This document shows, one piece after another, positions 47,804-58,913 of a stretch of DNA of 64,000 bases (its first letter is position 1; every line of letters starts with the position of its first letter). The notes under the pieces are model-generated. The model had not been told where the DNA came from, did not search any database, and saw only the letters and a program-made list of their open reading frames with translations. The DNA is from Manis javanica. Its lineage: Eukaryota; Chordata; Mammalia; Pholidota; Manidae. A program made the translations under genes and the position numbers. The stretch spans positions 27,361,738 through 27,425,737 of the forward strand of contig NC_133172.1 of assembly GCF_040802235.1 (NCBI RefSeq), given 5' to 3'.

Positions 47804-48774
47804 AAAAGGCAGGACTGTATTTTGATAACATTATTCAGATTAAACATGGCAGTGTGAGAGGTGAGACAGAGATCTCCTCCTAAAACCACATATAATATGA
47901 AAATATAATTAATACAACTAATCCTGAAAGATCAACAGGAAAGAAGGCTGCACCAGACTGCATACACCTGGAGAAAGAGCAGACCTCTAGGAACAGGGTA
48001 ACATACCAAAGCTGTGACCAATATCCCCTCAACAAAATATTAGCAAACCAACTCAAGCCCTTCCCCCATCCCAGCTCACCAGCAGGAGGAAGATAAACAG
48101 AGTGGGGAGAGAGTGGAGGCCCAGGACTGCTGAACACCTAGACCTGGAGATCTGCTCTGGGAGCACGAACCTACATTGCATGGTGCTCTCACGATTACAG
48201 GGGTCGGGAAGCTAAAACAGGCAGAATACCTGGAGAGACACAGATTCTAGCTGCTTGTGGAAAACAGGAATTCATATCCTAACAGCAAGAGAGCTGCTAA
48301 AAGGGCAAGGATTGCACAGAGCTTACTGCTCAGGAGAAAGGACAGGTAGACAAAATTGTCTGAGTGCACACTGCCCAGCAGGTTCGGAACTTAAATGATC
48401 TTCAGGCGCTCCATGCCCCTGGCTGGCTATGCAGCTCCAATGACACCCACCGTGATACACAGCCTCCTGCAACTTTTTCCCAGCTAGCCCGCACCTGAAT
48501 CACAAACCAGCAGTCTCTGCCCTGGTGTCAGTCATGCCAGAGGGCAGCCCTGCCTATGGCAGCTACAAACACAAAGAACAGAGGCTTACACCTGTGTGCT
48601 TGGCCCACTAGTTCTGGAAGTGGGGACAGGCATAACAGTCAGGACACAAGAAACAGCTCTTTCCTCACCCCAGGCACCAGCACCACTCCACTGTGACCCC
48701 CGTCATCACTCCAACGGCAGATCAGCTCCAGAGAGTAGAGCGTCTGAGCACTAGAGAGTGCGACATAAAAATAT

Positions 48775-49605
48775 GAAATATCAAAGGAACCTGGTTCAAA
48801 GCAAAATCTCAATACCAGACAAAGGACTGAGTAAGACTGAATTAATAAATCTTCCTGAAAGAGATTTAAACAAAGAAAGTCATCAACATTCTAACGGAGG
48901 TACAGAAAAATATTCAAGAACTCAGGAATAAATTTAGGATGGAGATCCATCATTGAAGAACACAATGGAGGGTATTAAAAGCAGGATATGGTGGAGGAGA
49001 CAATAAATGAAATAGAAATTAGGGAAGAGAATTACAAAGAAGCTGAGGCACAGAGAGAAAAAAGGATCTCTAAAAATGAAAGAATACTGAGAGAATAGTG
49101 TGACCAATCCAAATAGAAGAATATTCTTATTATAGGGGAACCAGAATAAGAGAGAAAAAGAGATAGAAAGTGTCTTAGAGGAAGTAAGTGCTGAAAACTT
49201 CACCAATCTGGGAAGGATATAGTCCCCCAGGCCATAGAGGTACACAGATCTCCCAACACAAGGGACACAAGGAGGACAACACCAAGACATATAATAATTA
49301 AAAAGGCAAAGATCAAGGATAAGGATAAACTATTAAAAGCAACCAGAGAGAGAAAAACAAGATCACATACAAAGGAAAGCCCAACAGGCTATCATCAGAC
49401 TTCTCAGCAGAAACCTTACAGGCCAGAAGGGAATGGCATATTTAATGCAATGAAGCGGAAGGGCCTCGAACCGAGAATACTTTATCCAGCAAGATTATCA
49501 TTTAAATTTGAAGGAGGGATTAAACAATTTCCAGATAAACAACAGCTGAGAGAATTTAGTTTCCACAAACCATCTCTACAGTGTATTTTGGAGGGACTGC
49601 TATAG
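48775..49605 (+). pseudogene. L1-2 ORF1 remnant
   Basis: Aligns block by block to ORF1 of L1-3: the N-terminus 'atgaaatatcaaaggaacct', an RRM-like block near 49110-49150 ('aagaatattcttattatagg'), and the C-terminal 'ctttatccagcaagattatc' to a TAG at about 49603. Broken by several stops and frameshifts, including one in the RRM. Confidence 0.8.
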
Positions 49606-49837
49606 ATGGAAATGTTCCTAAGGTTAAACAGCTGTCACCACAGTTAATAAAAGGGGATAGACAAAGAGTACAGAATATTATACCTAATATATAAAGAATG
49701 GAGGAGGAAAAACAGGAGGGGGAAAAAAAAAACTTTAGATTGTGTTTGTAATAGCATACTAAGTGAGTTAAGTTAGACTCTTAGGTAATAAGGAAGTTAA
49801 CCTTGAACCTTTGGTGATCATGAATTTGAGGCCTGCA

Positions 49838-52800
49838 ATGGCAATAAGTACATACGTATCAATAATCAACCTAAATGCAAATGGTCTGAATGCACCACTC
49901 AAAATATATAGAGTCACTGAATGGATAAAAAAAAAACAAGACCCAACTATACCCTGCCTACAAGAGGCTTACTTCAAACCCAAAGACATACACAGACTAA
50001 AAGTGAAGGGATGGAAAAAGTTATTTCATGCAACTAATAGGAAGAAAAAGCACATATTGCAGTACTTGTGTCAGACAAAACAGGCTTCAAAACAAAGAAA
50101 GTCACAAGAGACAAAGACTGACATTACATAATGATAAAGGGGCCAATCCAACAAGAGGATATAACCATTATAAATATCTATGAACCCAACAGAGGAGCAC
50201 CTCCATATGTGAGACAAATACCAAAAGAATTAAAAGGGGAAATAGAATGCAATGCATTCATTCTAGAACACTTCAACACTCCACTCACTACAATGGACAG
50301 ATAAACCAGACTGAAAATAAGGAGACACAGGCACTGAACAACACATTAGAACAGATGGACCTAACAAACATCTACAGAACTCTCCACCCAAAGAAGCAGA
50401 ATACACATTCTTCTTAAGTGCACATGGAACATTTTCAAGAATAGATCACACTGGGCCACAAAAAGAGCCTCAATAAATTCAAAAAGATTGGAGTTGTACC
50501 ATCCAGCTTCTCAGAAAACAAGGGTATGAAACTAGAAATAAACTGCACAAAGAAAACGAAAAAGCCTACAAACACATGGAGGCTTAACAACATGCTCCTG
50601 AATAACCAATGGATGAATGACCAAATAAAAACAGAGTTCAAGCAGTATATGGAGACAAATGACAACAATAACTCAACACCACAAAATCTGTGGGATGCAG
50701 CAAAGGCCATGCTAAGAGGGAAATACACTGCAATACAGGCCTACCACAGGAAAGAAGAACAATCCATATGAACAGTCTAAACTCACAATTAACGAAACTA
50801 GAAAAAGAAGAACAAATGCTCAAAGTCAGTAGAAGGAGGGACATAATAAAGATTAGATCGGGAATAAATAAAACCAAGAGGAATAAAACAATAGAAAGAA
50901 TCAATGTAAGCAAGACCTGGTTCTTTGAGAAAATAAACAAAATAGATAAACCCCTAGCAAGACTTATCAAGAAAAAAAGAGAGTATACACACATAAACAG
51001 AATCAGAAATAAGAAAGGAAAAATCACTATGGACACCACAGAAATACAAAGAATTATTAGAGAACACTATGAAAAATTATATGCTAACAAACTGGATAAC
51101 CTAGAAGAAATGGACAACTTTCTAGGAAAATACAACCTCCCAAGTCTAACCCAGAAAGAAACAGAAAATCTGAACAGACCAGTTACTAGCAATGAAATTG
51201 AACTGGTACTCATAAAACTACCTAAGAACAAAACCCCTGGAGCAGATGGCTTAACTGCTGAATTTTATCAAACATTTAGTGAAGATCGAATATCCATCCA
51301 CCTTAAAGTTTTCCAAAAAAATAGAAGAGGAAGGAATACTACCAAACTCAGCATCACCCAAATATGAGAACCAGGCAAAGACACCACAAAAAAAGAAAAT
51401 TACAGACCAATATCCCTGATGAACATAGATGCAAAAATACTCAACAAAATATTAGCAAACCAAATTCAAAAATATATCAAACAGATTATCCATCATGATC
51501 AAGTAGGATTTATTCCAGGGATGCAAGGATGGTACAACATTCAAAAATACATCACTATCATCCACCACTTCAACAAAAAGGACAAAAACCACATGATCAT
51601 CTCCATAGATGCCAAAAAAGCATGACAAAATTCAACATCCATTCATGATAAAGACTCTCAATAAAATAGGTATAGAGGGCAAGTAGTCAACATAATAAAG
51701 GACATGTATGACAAACCTACAGCCAACATCATACTTAACAGCAAGAAGCTGAAAGCCTTTCATGTAAGATCAGGAACAAGACAAGGATGCCCACTCTCTC
51801 CACTTTTATTTAACATAGTTCTGGAGGTCCTCACCACAGCAATCAAACACAAAGAAATAAAAGGCATCCAGACTGGTAAAGAAGTTAAACTGTCACTGTT
51901 TGCAGATGACATGATACTGTACATAAAAAACCCTAAAGAACCCACTCCAAAACTACTCGATCATATAATACCTAAATTCAGCAACATTGCAAGATACAAA
52001 TACCCAGAAATCTGTTGCACTCGTACACACTAATGATGAATGAAAAGAGAAACCAGGAAAACAACTGCATTCACAATTGCATCAAAAAGAATAAAATACC
52101 TAGGAATAACCCAAGGAAGTGAAACACCTATAAAATGAAAACTACAAGAGAAATTAAAGAAGATACTAATAAATGGAAACACATCCCATGCTCATGGATA
52201 GGAAGAATTAATATCGTCAAAATGGCCATTCTGCCTAAAGCAATCTACAGATTCAATGCAATCCCTACCAAAATACCAACAACATGCTTCAACAAACTAG
52301 AGAAAATAATTCTAAAATTCATATGGAACCACAAAAGTCCCTGAATAGCCAAAGCAATCCTGAAAAGAAAGAAGAAAGTAGGGGGGATTATGCTATCTGA
52401 CTTCAAGCTCTACTACAAAGCCACAGTAATCAAGATAATTTGGTACTGGCACAAGAACAGAACCATAGACCAATGGAACAGACTACAGAGCCCTGATATA
52501 AATCCAAGTATATATGGTCAATTAATAAACGATAAAGAGCCATGGATAGACAATGGGGAAATGACAGTCTATTCAACAGTTGGTGTTGGCAAAACTGGAC
52601 AACTACATGCAAGAGAATAAAACTGGATTATTGTCTATCCCCATACACAAAAGTAAACTTGAAATGGATCAAAGACCTGAATGTAAGTCATGAAACCATA
52701 AAACGCTTAGAAGACAACACAGGCAAAATCTCCTGAATATAAACATGAGCAAATTCTATCTGAATGCATCTCCTTGAGCAAGGGAAACAAAAGCAAAAAT

Positions 52801-53687
52801 GAACACATGGGACTACATAAAGCTTCTGTACAGCAAAGGACACCATCAACAGAACAAAAAAACATCCCACAGTATGGAAAAAATATATTTGTAAATGACA
52901 TATCCAACAAGGGGCTAACATCAAAAATATGTAAAGAACTCACACACCTCAATACCCAAAAAGCAAATAACCCGATTAAAAAATGGGCAAAGGGTATGAA
53001 CAGACACTTCTCCAAAGAAGAAATTCAGATCGCCAACAGGCATATGAAAAGATGCTCCATATCACTAATCATCAGGGAAATGCAAATTAAAACCACAATG
53101 AGATATCACCTCACATCACTTAGGATAGCCAGTATCCAAAAGACTAAGAACAACAAATGCTGGTGAGGATGTGGAGAAAGGAGAACCCTCCTACATTGCT
53201 GGTGGGAATGTAAGTTAATTCAACACACATCACATCACTTAGGATAGCCAGTATCCAAAAGACTAAGAACAACAAATGCTGGTGAGGATGTGGAGAAAGG
53301 AGAACCCTCCTACATTGCTGGTGGGAATGTAAGTTAATTCAACCATTGTGGAAAGCATATGGAAGTTCCTCAAAAAATGAAAAATAGAAGTACCATTTGA
53401 CCTGGGAATTCCACTCCTAGGAATTTACCCAAAGAATATAGTTTCTCAGATTCAAAAAGACATATGCACCCCTCTGTTTATTGCAGCACTCTTTACAATA
53501 GCTAAGTTATGGAAGCTACCTAAGTGTCCATCAGTAGATGAATATAAGTAATGGAATACTACTCAGCCATAAGGAAGAAACAAATTCTACAATTTGCAAC
53601 AACCTGGATGGAGCTGGAGGATATTATGCTGAGTGAAATAAGGCAGGCAGAGAAAGACAAGTACTAAATGATTCCCCTCATTTGTGA
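49838..53687 (+). pseudogene. L1-2 ORF2 remnant
   Basis: Begins at the ATG of 'MAISTYVSIINLNANG', where the NVNG of the endonuclease motif is changed to NANG. A long frame, 50690-51367, covers the pre-RT region up to 'KTPGADGLTAEFYQ'. The RT catalytic box is readable in 51704-52033 ('[15 protein letters not shown]'), but frameshifts separate it from the rest. The C-terminal region holds a 119-bp tandem duplication. Nonfunctional. Confidence 0.9.
53112..53343 (+). repeat. 119-bp tandem duplication inside L1-2 ORF2
   Basis: 113 bases at 53112-53224 recur with no mismatch at 53231-53343, separated by the 6 bases acacat (period 119 bp). The unit spans the cysteine-rich ORF2 C-terminal region. 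L1-1 and L1-3 have one copy. Confidence 0.95.
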
Positions 53688-53764
53688 AGTATAACAATGA
53701 AGCAAAACTGAAGGAACAAAACAGCAACAGACTCACAGACTCCAAGAAGGGACTAGCGGTTACC

Positions 53765-53820
53765 AAAGGGGAAGGATGGGGGAGGGAGGGGGGGGAGGGA
53801 GGGAGAAGGGGACTGAGGGG
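53765..53820 (+). repeat. G-rich polypurine tract in the L1-2 3' UTR
   Basis: Runs of G separated by A (including an eight-G run), with at least four G-runs of three or more. Fits the G-quadruplex-prone tract common in mammalian L1 3' UTRs. Confidence 0.8.
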
Positions 53821-54079
53821 TATTATGATTGGCACACATGGTGTTGAGGTAATCAGGGAGAAGACAGTGTAGCAGAGAAGGCAAATAGTGAGTCTGTGGC
53901 ATCTTACTAAACTGATGGGCAGTGACTACAATGGGGTATGGGGGGACACAATAACAAGAGTGAATGTAGTAACCACATTGTTTTTTCATGTGAAACCTTC
54001 ATAAGAATGCATATAATACCTTAATAAAGTAAATTAGTAAAATAAATAGATAAATAAACAAATAAAAGGCAGGACTGTA

Positions 54080-55224
54080 ATAGAAGCTTTATTAGTCACC
54101 TCGTAGACTTAAACACAGTACAAATATAAAGTGTTCTATAGTTTTATTTGGTATTTCTAATCAACGTTTCTACTTGTTCCATTTCTAGCATGTTGTCTCT
54201 CATTTATCACTTTCAAAAAGCATACACACTCATACATACACATACACACACACAAAACACTAGCTAAGAATATCAACACTTGATTACTACTCTACTCTTT
54301 TTCATTCTGGTCAAATCAGTTTTCTGACTGTGACCCTAGAAAAGCAAAAACAAAAACAAGACATTTAACAATTTTGTTTAAAGATGCCCTTATTCAAAAA
54401 AATATCCTCTCAAAGATATTCAATTACTTGGAGAAAAGTATTTGAGTCTAGTAAAATACTGATTTGAGGACAGAAATAAGACCCTATATTTTTTTAAATA
54501 CACCAGTTTTAAAATATCACCGCCTAATTTAAAATCATTTCTATGAGTTAATTAATGACCTCTACTACTATATACATGTTAAAATTAGCAGCCAATTCAA
54601 CTGTCTCACTTACAGAAAGTAACCAGAAAGGTCCATGCACAGCCCAATTCTCTCATACTGTTCCCTGGGTACCCAATGGTCCCAAAAAAAGTATAACAGT
54701 AACAGAAATAATTTATTTCCTGATGCTATGCTAGGCACTTGGGAAGTAAAAATAATTCACTCAAGCCTCTTTAAACTATTTTTGGAATAATTTCATATAC
54801 AATATTGAAGATGAAGAGTTGCTATTAACCATTTATAGCACATCTACTGCATGTAAGTTGAGTTATTTTTCTAACAGTAGTAGTGTACCATGAGAAAATA
54901 TTTATTATCACTTCCCCTTTTGGGGATTACAACAACATATATAGCTGGGTGGCCCACTACACACCAAGCTAACTCTCTGTAGACAGATAAAAAGATCTGC
55001 TGATTGGGACCTCAAGTAAAAGATTTTCATTTTGGGGTAATGTACCAAAAAAGATTTAGGATGATATTAAAAATACATATACAACAAAATAGTTAAAATT
55101 AAATGTCAAATTCTCAGGAATCATGTAAAACTTAAAAAGGAGAATAACGTAAGCCAGCAGCCACCTAGCAAATAAGACATTCATGTTTAAAATATGCTAT
55201 GAAACTCTAGGTAACTAAAAAGAA
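54080..55224. other. AT-rich SHCBP1 intron sequence
   Basis: Scanned on the minus strand for a further SHCBP1 exon; none convincing. A short CA-rich microsatellite lies at about 54215-54262. Otherwise nothing recognised. Confidence 0.45.
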
Positions 55225-57575
55225 ATTTAAGAGACTGCAACTTCTGGGATGATGGAGTAGATGTCCCTATTTCTCATGTTAGGTCCAAGTGAAAACCATG
55301 GGGATTATATACAGAACAAACATAAGGCTGAGAAGTGGAGAGAAGAAGACAGACCAGCTAGGGACCTCAGGATCTAAGGACCAACACTGAAACAGTGGTC
55401 AGCTCCCTGGGTTTTCCTTTTGCCTCATATTTCCCAGACTTGGAGCTGAAGAAGCTGGTAATCCATAAACAGCAGACACAGACAAGAAAAGCCTCCCCAA
55501 AAAGCCTGCTCTCTCTATTCAAAAGGACCAGGCAGCCTAAACAGACAGAAAACATTTAGACAATTTGGCTCTTTTCCAGCCAAATATGATAGGAAAAAAA
55601 TAGTGGCCCATCCCCATCCATGCTGGCAAATGCCAAGGGGAGCCTAGACTTCCACCCTCCCTCTCCAGGCTGTAACTAGATGCCCCAACATCCTCACTGG
55701 GTTGGTATCAAAGAAGGCCAAGCAAGGAACCAGGATCTTCATTCCCACCAGCCAGTAACAAGGCCCTCCCCACTAGCAGTATCAGTGGAGACTATACTGG
55801 GAGACTGGACATGCACCCTGCCCCACTGGAGTGGTGTCACAGAAGGCCTAGTGGAGAGCCCAGGCTTTCATCATTGCCCACCAGTAACAAGACCACAACC
55901 ATGTACCGCAGTGTCAGTAGAGACCACGTGGGAAGTCAGAGTTCCCACCCACTCCCTGCAGTGCCGAGGAGCTCCCCAACTCAACTTTGGTATCAACAGA
56001 AACCAAATGGGAAACATGGACTTCTACTTCCACATGGCAGTAACAAGGTAGTACCCTCTTCCACATCCCTCCTGTACTGGTGTCAGAGAATCCCAGCTAA
56101 AAATGAATATCCAGACTCTCACATTATAATACAAAATGTTCAAGTTCCAACTGAAAATTGCCTGTCATACCAAGAGCCATGAAAATGTTAAAGTGAATAA
56201 AACAATCAACAGATGCCAAAACCAAGATGTCAGAGGTGTTATAATTAGCTGATAATAATTTTAAGGTAACCATGATAAAAATGCTTTAATAAGCAATTAC
56301 AAACATACTTAGATGAAAAATGAAAAAAAAAATGAAAAGGATCAACACAGAAAGTCTCAACAAAGAAATAGAAGATATAAAGAACCAAATGGAAATTTCA
56401 GAAGGCAAAATATAGTATCTGAAATATAAAGCTCAGTGGATGGGCTTAACAGCAGAAAGAACAGAGAAAACAATCACTGAATTGGAAGACAGAACAACAG
56501 AAATTACCTTATCTGAACAAGAGAGAAAATGCACTGAAAAGGAAAGGTGAACAGAGATCCAGGACCTGTGGAACAAAATACCCAAAATTCATGTCATCGG
56601 AGCACTAGAAGGAGAGGATAAGGGTGGAAAGGCAAAACAAGAGAAAAAAAAAATTAAAAAAATAATGGCTAAAATCTCCCAAATTTGGCAAGAGACATAA
56701 ACATACAGATTCAAGAAGCTAAAAAAACCTAAACATAGTAAATTCAAAGAAATCCATGTGAAGATACATCTTAATTAAACTTTGGAAAGTGTATGACCAA
56801 AAGAAATCTCAAAAGCAGTCAGGGAAAAACAACACCTTATCTATATGGGGAAAAATTCAAATGATAGAAGATTTCTCATCGGAAATTAAGAGGACATAAG
56901 AAAGTGACAGAGAATTGTTCAGGGGCTGAAAGAAAAGAATTGTCAACCCAGAAACCTATACGCAGTAAAAATATTCTTCAGGAATGAGGAGGAAATTGAG
57001 GCATTCTAAGATGAAGGAAAATGAAGAGAACTTGTGACCACAGACCTACCCAAGTAGAATGGCTAGAGAAAGTTCGCTAAACAAAATTAAAAAAACAATA
57101 AAAGACTCCTAGAATATTTGAGAGGAGAAAGTACACAGTAAGCAAAAAGCTGAGTAAATATACTATGGCATTCCTTCTCAAATTTCTAAACTATATTTGA
57201 CATTTGAAACAAAAATCCTAACACTGTCTAATATAGTTCTAGATGTATATAGAGAATATACTAAAGAAAATTATATTTTAAATAGAGGACACTAAGGAGA
57301 TGTTATGGGAGGTAAAGTTTCTACCTTTCACTTGAACTGGTCAAATGACAGTATCAGTAAACTGTGATAAGTTATTTATATATAATGTACTACCTAGAGC
57401 AAGAGATACATAAAAAAAAGAGAATTCTAAAAAAAAGTTCAGGTAATCCACAGGATGGCAGAAAATAGAAAAAAGAGGCAAAAACAAGAATAAATAGAAA
57501 ACAAAAAATAAAATGGCAGAATAAAGACAACATCAAAAATTTATTAAATGTAAATGGTAAAAATACACCAACTAG
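55225..57575 (+). mobile_element. L1-4: older L1, 5' half only
   Basis: Starts like an old L1 ('gagactgcaacttctgggat', 'gatggagtag'). It has a 5' UTR with tandem units, a decayed ORF1 at about 56280-57050 ('cagagatccaggacctgtgg'), and the first bases of ORF2 at about 57540-57570 ('ttattaaatgtaaatggt'). It stops abruptly at the 5' end of L1-3 and I do not see it resume after L1-3. Confidence 0.8.
55680..56110 (+). repeat. Tandem 5' UTR units of L1-4
   Basis: About four imperfect units of roughly 110-140 bp, each with a 'tggt(a/g)tca..agaa' block and a 'cagtaacaag' block (55755, 55890, 56040). They give two overlapping 123-residue frames that are not genes. Confidence 0.65.
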
Positions 57576-57827
57576 AGGTGGAGCCATGATGGCGGCGTGA
57601 GTAGAGCAGTGGAAATCTCCTCCCAAAAACACATAGAGCTATGAAAATATAACAAAGAAAAATCTTCCTAAAATAGAGACCACAGGACACAGGACAACAT
57701 CCAGACCACATCCACACCTGCAAGAACCCAGCACCTTGCGAAGGGGGAGAGGAAGGCCACAAACCAACAAGAAGGGAAGCTCTTCCAGCGGTCACTTGTA
57801 CCAGCTCTGCAAACTATCTCTATCACC
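57576..57827 (+). promoter_or_regulatory. Short 5' UTR of L1-3
   Basis: About 250 bp. Its first about 100 bp align with the first 100 bp of L1-1 and L1-2 ('gaaatctcctcccaaaa', 'atgaaaatataac'). The next roughly 700-850 bp of those elements are absent. It should carry the L1 promoter if the element was transcribed; this is inference. Confidence 0.7.
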
Positions 57828-58718
57828 ATGAAAAGGCAAAACTACAGGCAGACAAAGATCACAGAGACAACAGCTGAGAAGGAGACAGACCTAACCAGTC
57901 CTCCTGAAAAAGAATTCAAAATAAAAATCATGAACATGCTGACAGAGATGCAGAGAAAAATGCAAGAGCAATGGGATGAGATGCAGAGAAAAATGCAAGA
58001 GCAGTGGGATGAAGTCCGGAAGGAGATCACAGATGTCAGGAAGGAGATCACAGAAGTGAAACAATCCCTGGAAGGATTTATAAGCAGAATGAATAAGATG
58101 CAAGAGGCCATTGAAGGAATACAAGACAGAGAACAGGAACGTATAGAAGCTGACATAGAGAGAGATAAAAGGATCTCCAGGAATGAAACAACACTAAGAG
58201 AACTATATGACCAAGCCAAAAGGAATAATATTCGTATTATAGGGGTACCAGAAGACGAAGAAAGAGGAAAAGGGATAGAAAGTCCCTTTGAAGAAATAAT
58301 TGCTGAAAACTTCCCCAAACTGGGGGAGGAAATAATCGAACAGACCATGGAATTACACAGAACCCCCAACAGAAAGGATCCAAGGAGGACAACACCAAGA
58401 CACATACTAATTAAAATGGCAAGGATCAAGGACAAGGAAAGAGTTTTAAAGGCAGCTAGAGAGAAAAAGGTCACCGATAAAGGAAAACCCATCAGGCTAA
58501 CATCAGACTTCTCGACAGAAACCCTACAGGCCAGAAGAGAATGGCATGATATACTTAATGCAATGAAACAGAAGGGCCTTGAAACAAGGATACTGTATCC
58601 AGCCCGACTATCATTTAAATATGATGGTGGGATTAAACAATTCCCAGACAAGCAAAAGCTGAGGGAATTTGCTTCCCACAAAGCACCTCTACAGGGCATC
58701 CTACAGGGACTGCTCTAG
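57828..58718 (+). CDS. L1-3 ORF1p, intact
   Basis: A 296-residue open frame from ATG 57828 to the stop before 58719. LINE-1 ORF1p is an RNA-binding, trimeric, cis-acting nucleic-acid chaperone that coats L1 RNA in cytoplasmic RNPs (established knowledge). Layout: a basic N-terminus (1-30); a coiled coil (about 35-125) containing two copies of MQRKMQEQWDE and two of VRKEIT(D/E); an RRM (about 130-210) with 'NNIRIIGVPEDEERGKGIES'; and a C-terminal domain with 'RTTPRHILIKM' and 'LETRILYPARLSFKYDGGIK'. No stop or frameshift, unlike L1-1 and L1-2. It is about 110 bp upstream of the ORF2 frame. Whether it is expressed cannot be told from sequence. Confidence 0.93.
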   Translation: MKRQNYRQTKITETTAEKETDLTSPPEKEFKIKIMNMLTEMQRKMQEQWDEMQRKMQEQWDEVRKEITDVRKEITEVKQSLEGFISRMNKMQEAIEGIQDREQERIEADIERDKRISRNETTLRELYDQAKRNNIRIIGVPEDEERGKGIESPFEEIIAENFPKLGEEIIEQTMELHRTPNRKDPRRTTPRHILIKMARIKDKERVLKAAREKKVTDKGKPIRLTSDFSTETLQARREWHDILNAMKQKGLETRILYPARLSFKYDGGIKQFPDKQKLREFASHKAPLQGILQGLL

Positions 58719-58913
58719 ATGGGAGCACCCCTAAGAAGAGCATAGAACAAAACACACAACATATGAAGAATGTAGGAGGAGGAATAAGAAGGGAGAGAAG
58801 AAAAGAATCTCCAGACAGTGTATATAACAGCTCAATAAGCGAGCTAAGTTAGGCAGTAAGATACTAAAGAAGCTAACCTTGAACTTTTGGTAACCACGAA
58901 TCTAAAGCCTGCA

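Larger units (their letters stand above)
47820..54063 (+). mobile_element. L1-2: full-length, dead LINE-1 in a SHCBP1 intron
   Basis: A complete L1 antisense to SHCBP1, bracketed by a perfect 16-bp duplication, aaaaggcaggactgta, at 47804-47819 and 54064-54079. It has a 5' UTR of about 955 bp related to that of L1-1, broken ORF1, broken ORF2, a G-rich 3' UTR and an A-rich (AAAT)n-like tail. About 20 bp at its 5' edge ('ttttgataacattattca') have no counterpart in L1-1 and may be extra 5' sequence. About 6.24 kb. Confidence 0.95.

Noticed and set aside
54080..55224. A further upstream SHCBP1 exon
   Set aside because: Read on the minus strand, no stretch combines an acceptor, an open phase-compatible frame and a donor with SHCBP1-like residues.
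55680..56182. Two overlapping 123-residue frames
   Set aside because: They arise from tandem units in an old L1 5' UTR.
57842..58699. 285-residue minus-strand open frame
   Set aside because: It is the exact reverse of the intact L1 ORF1; its Ser/Leu/Ile-rich composition is a mirror of the Lys/Glu-rich ORF1.
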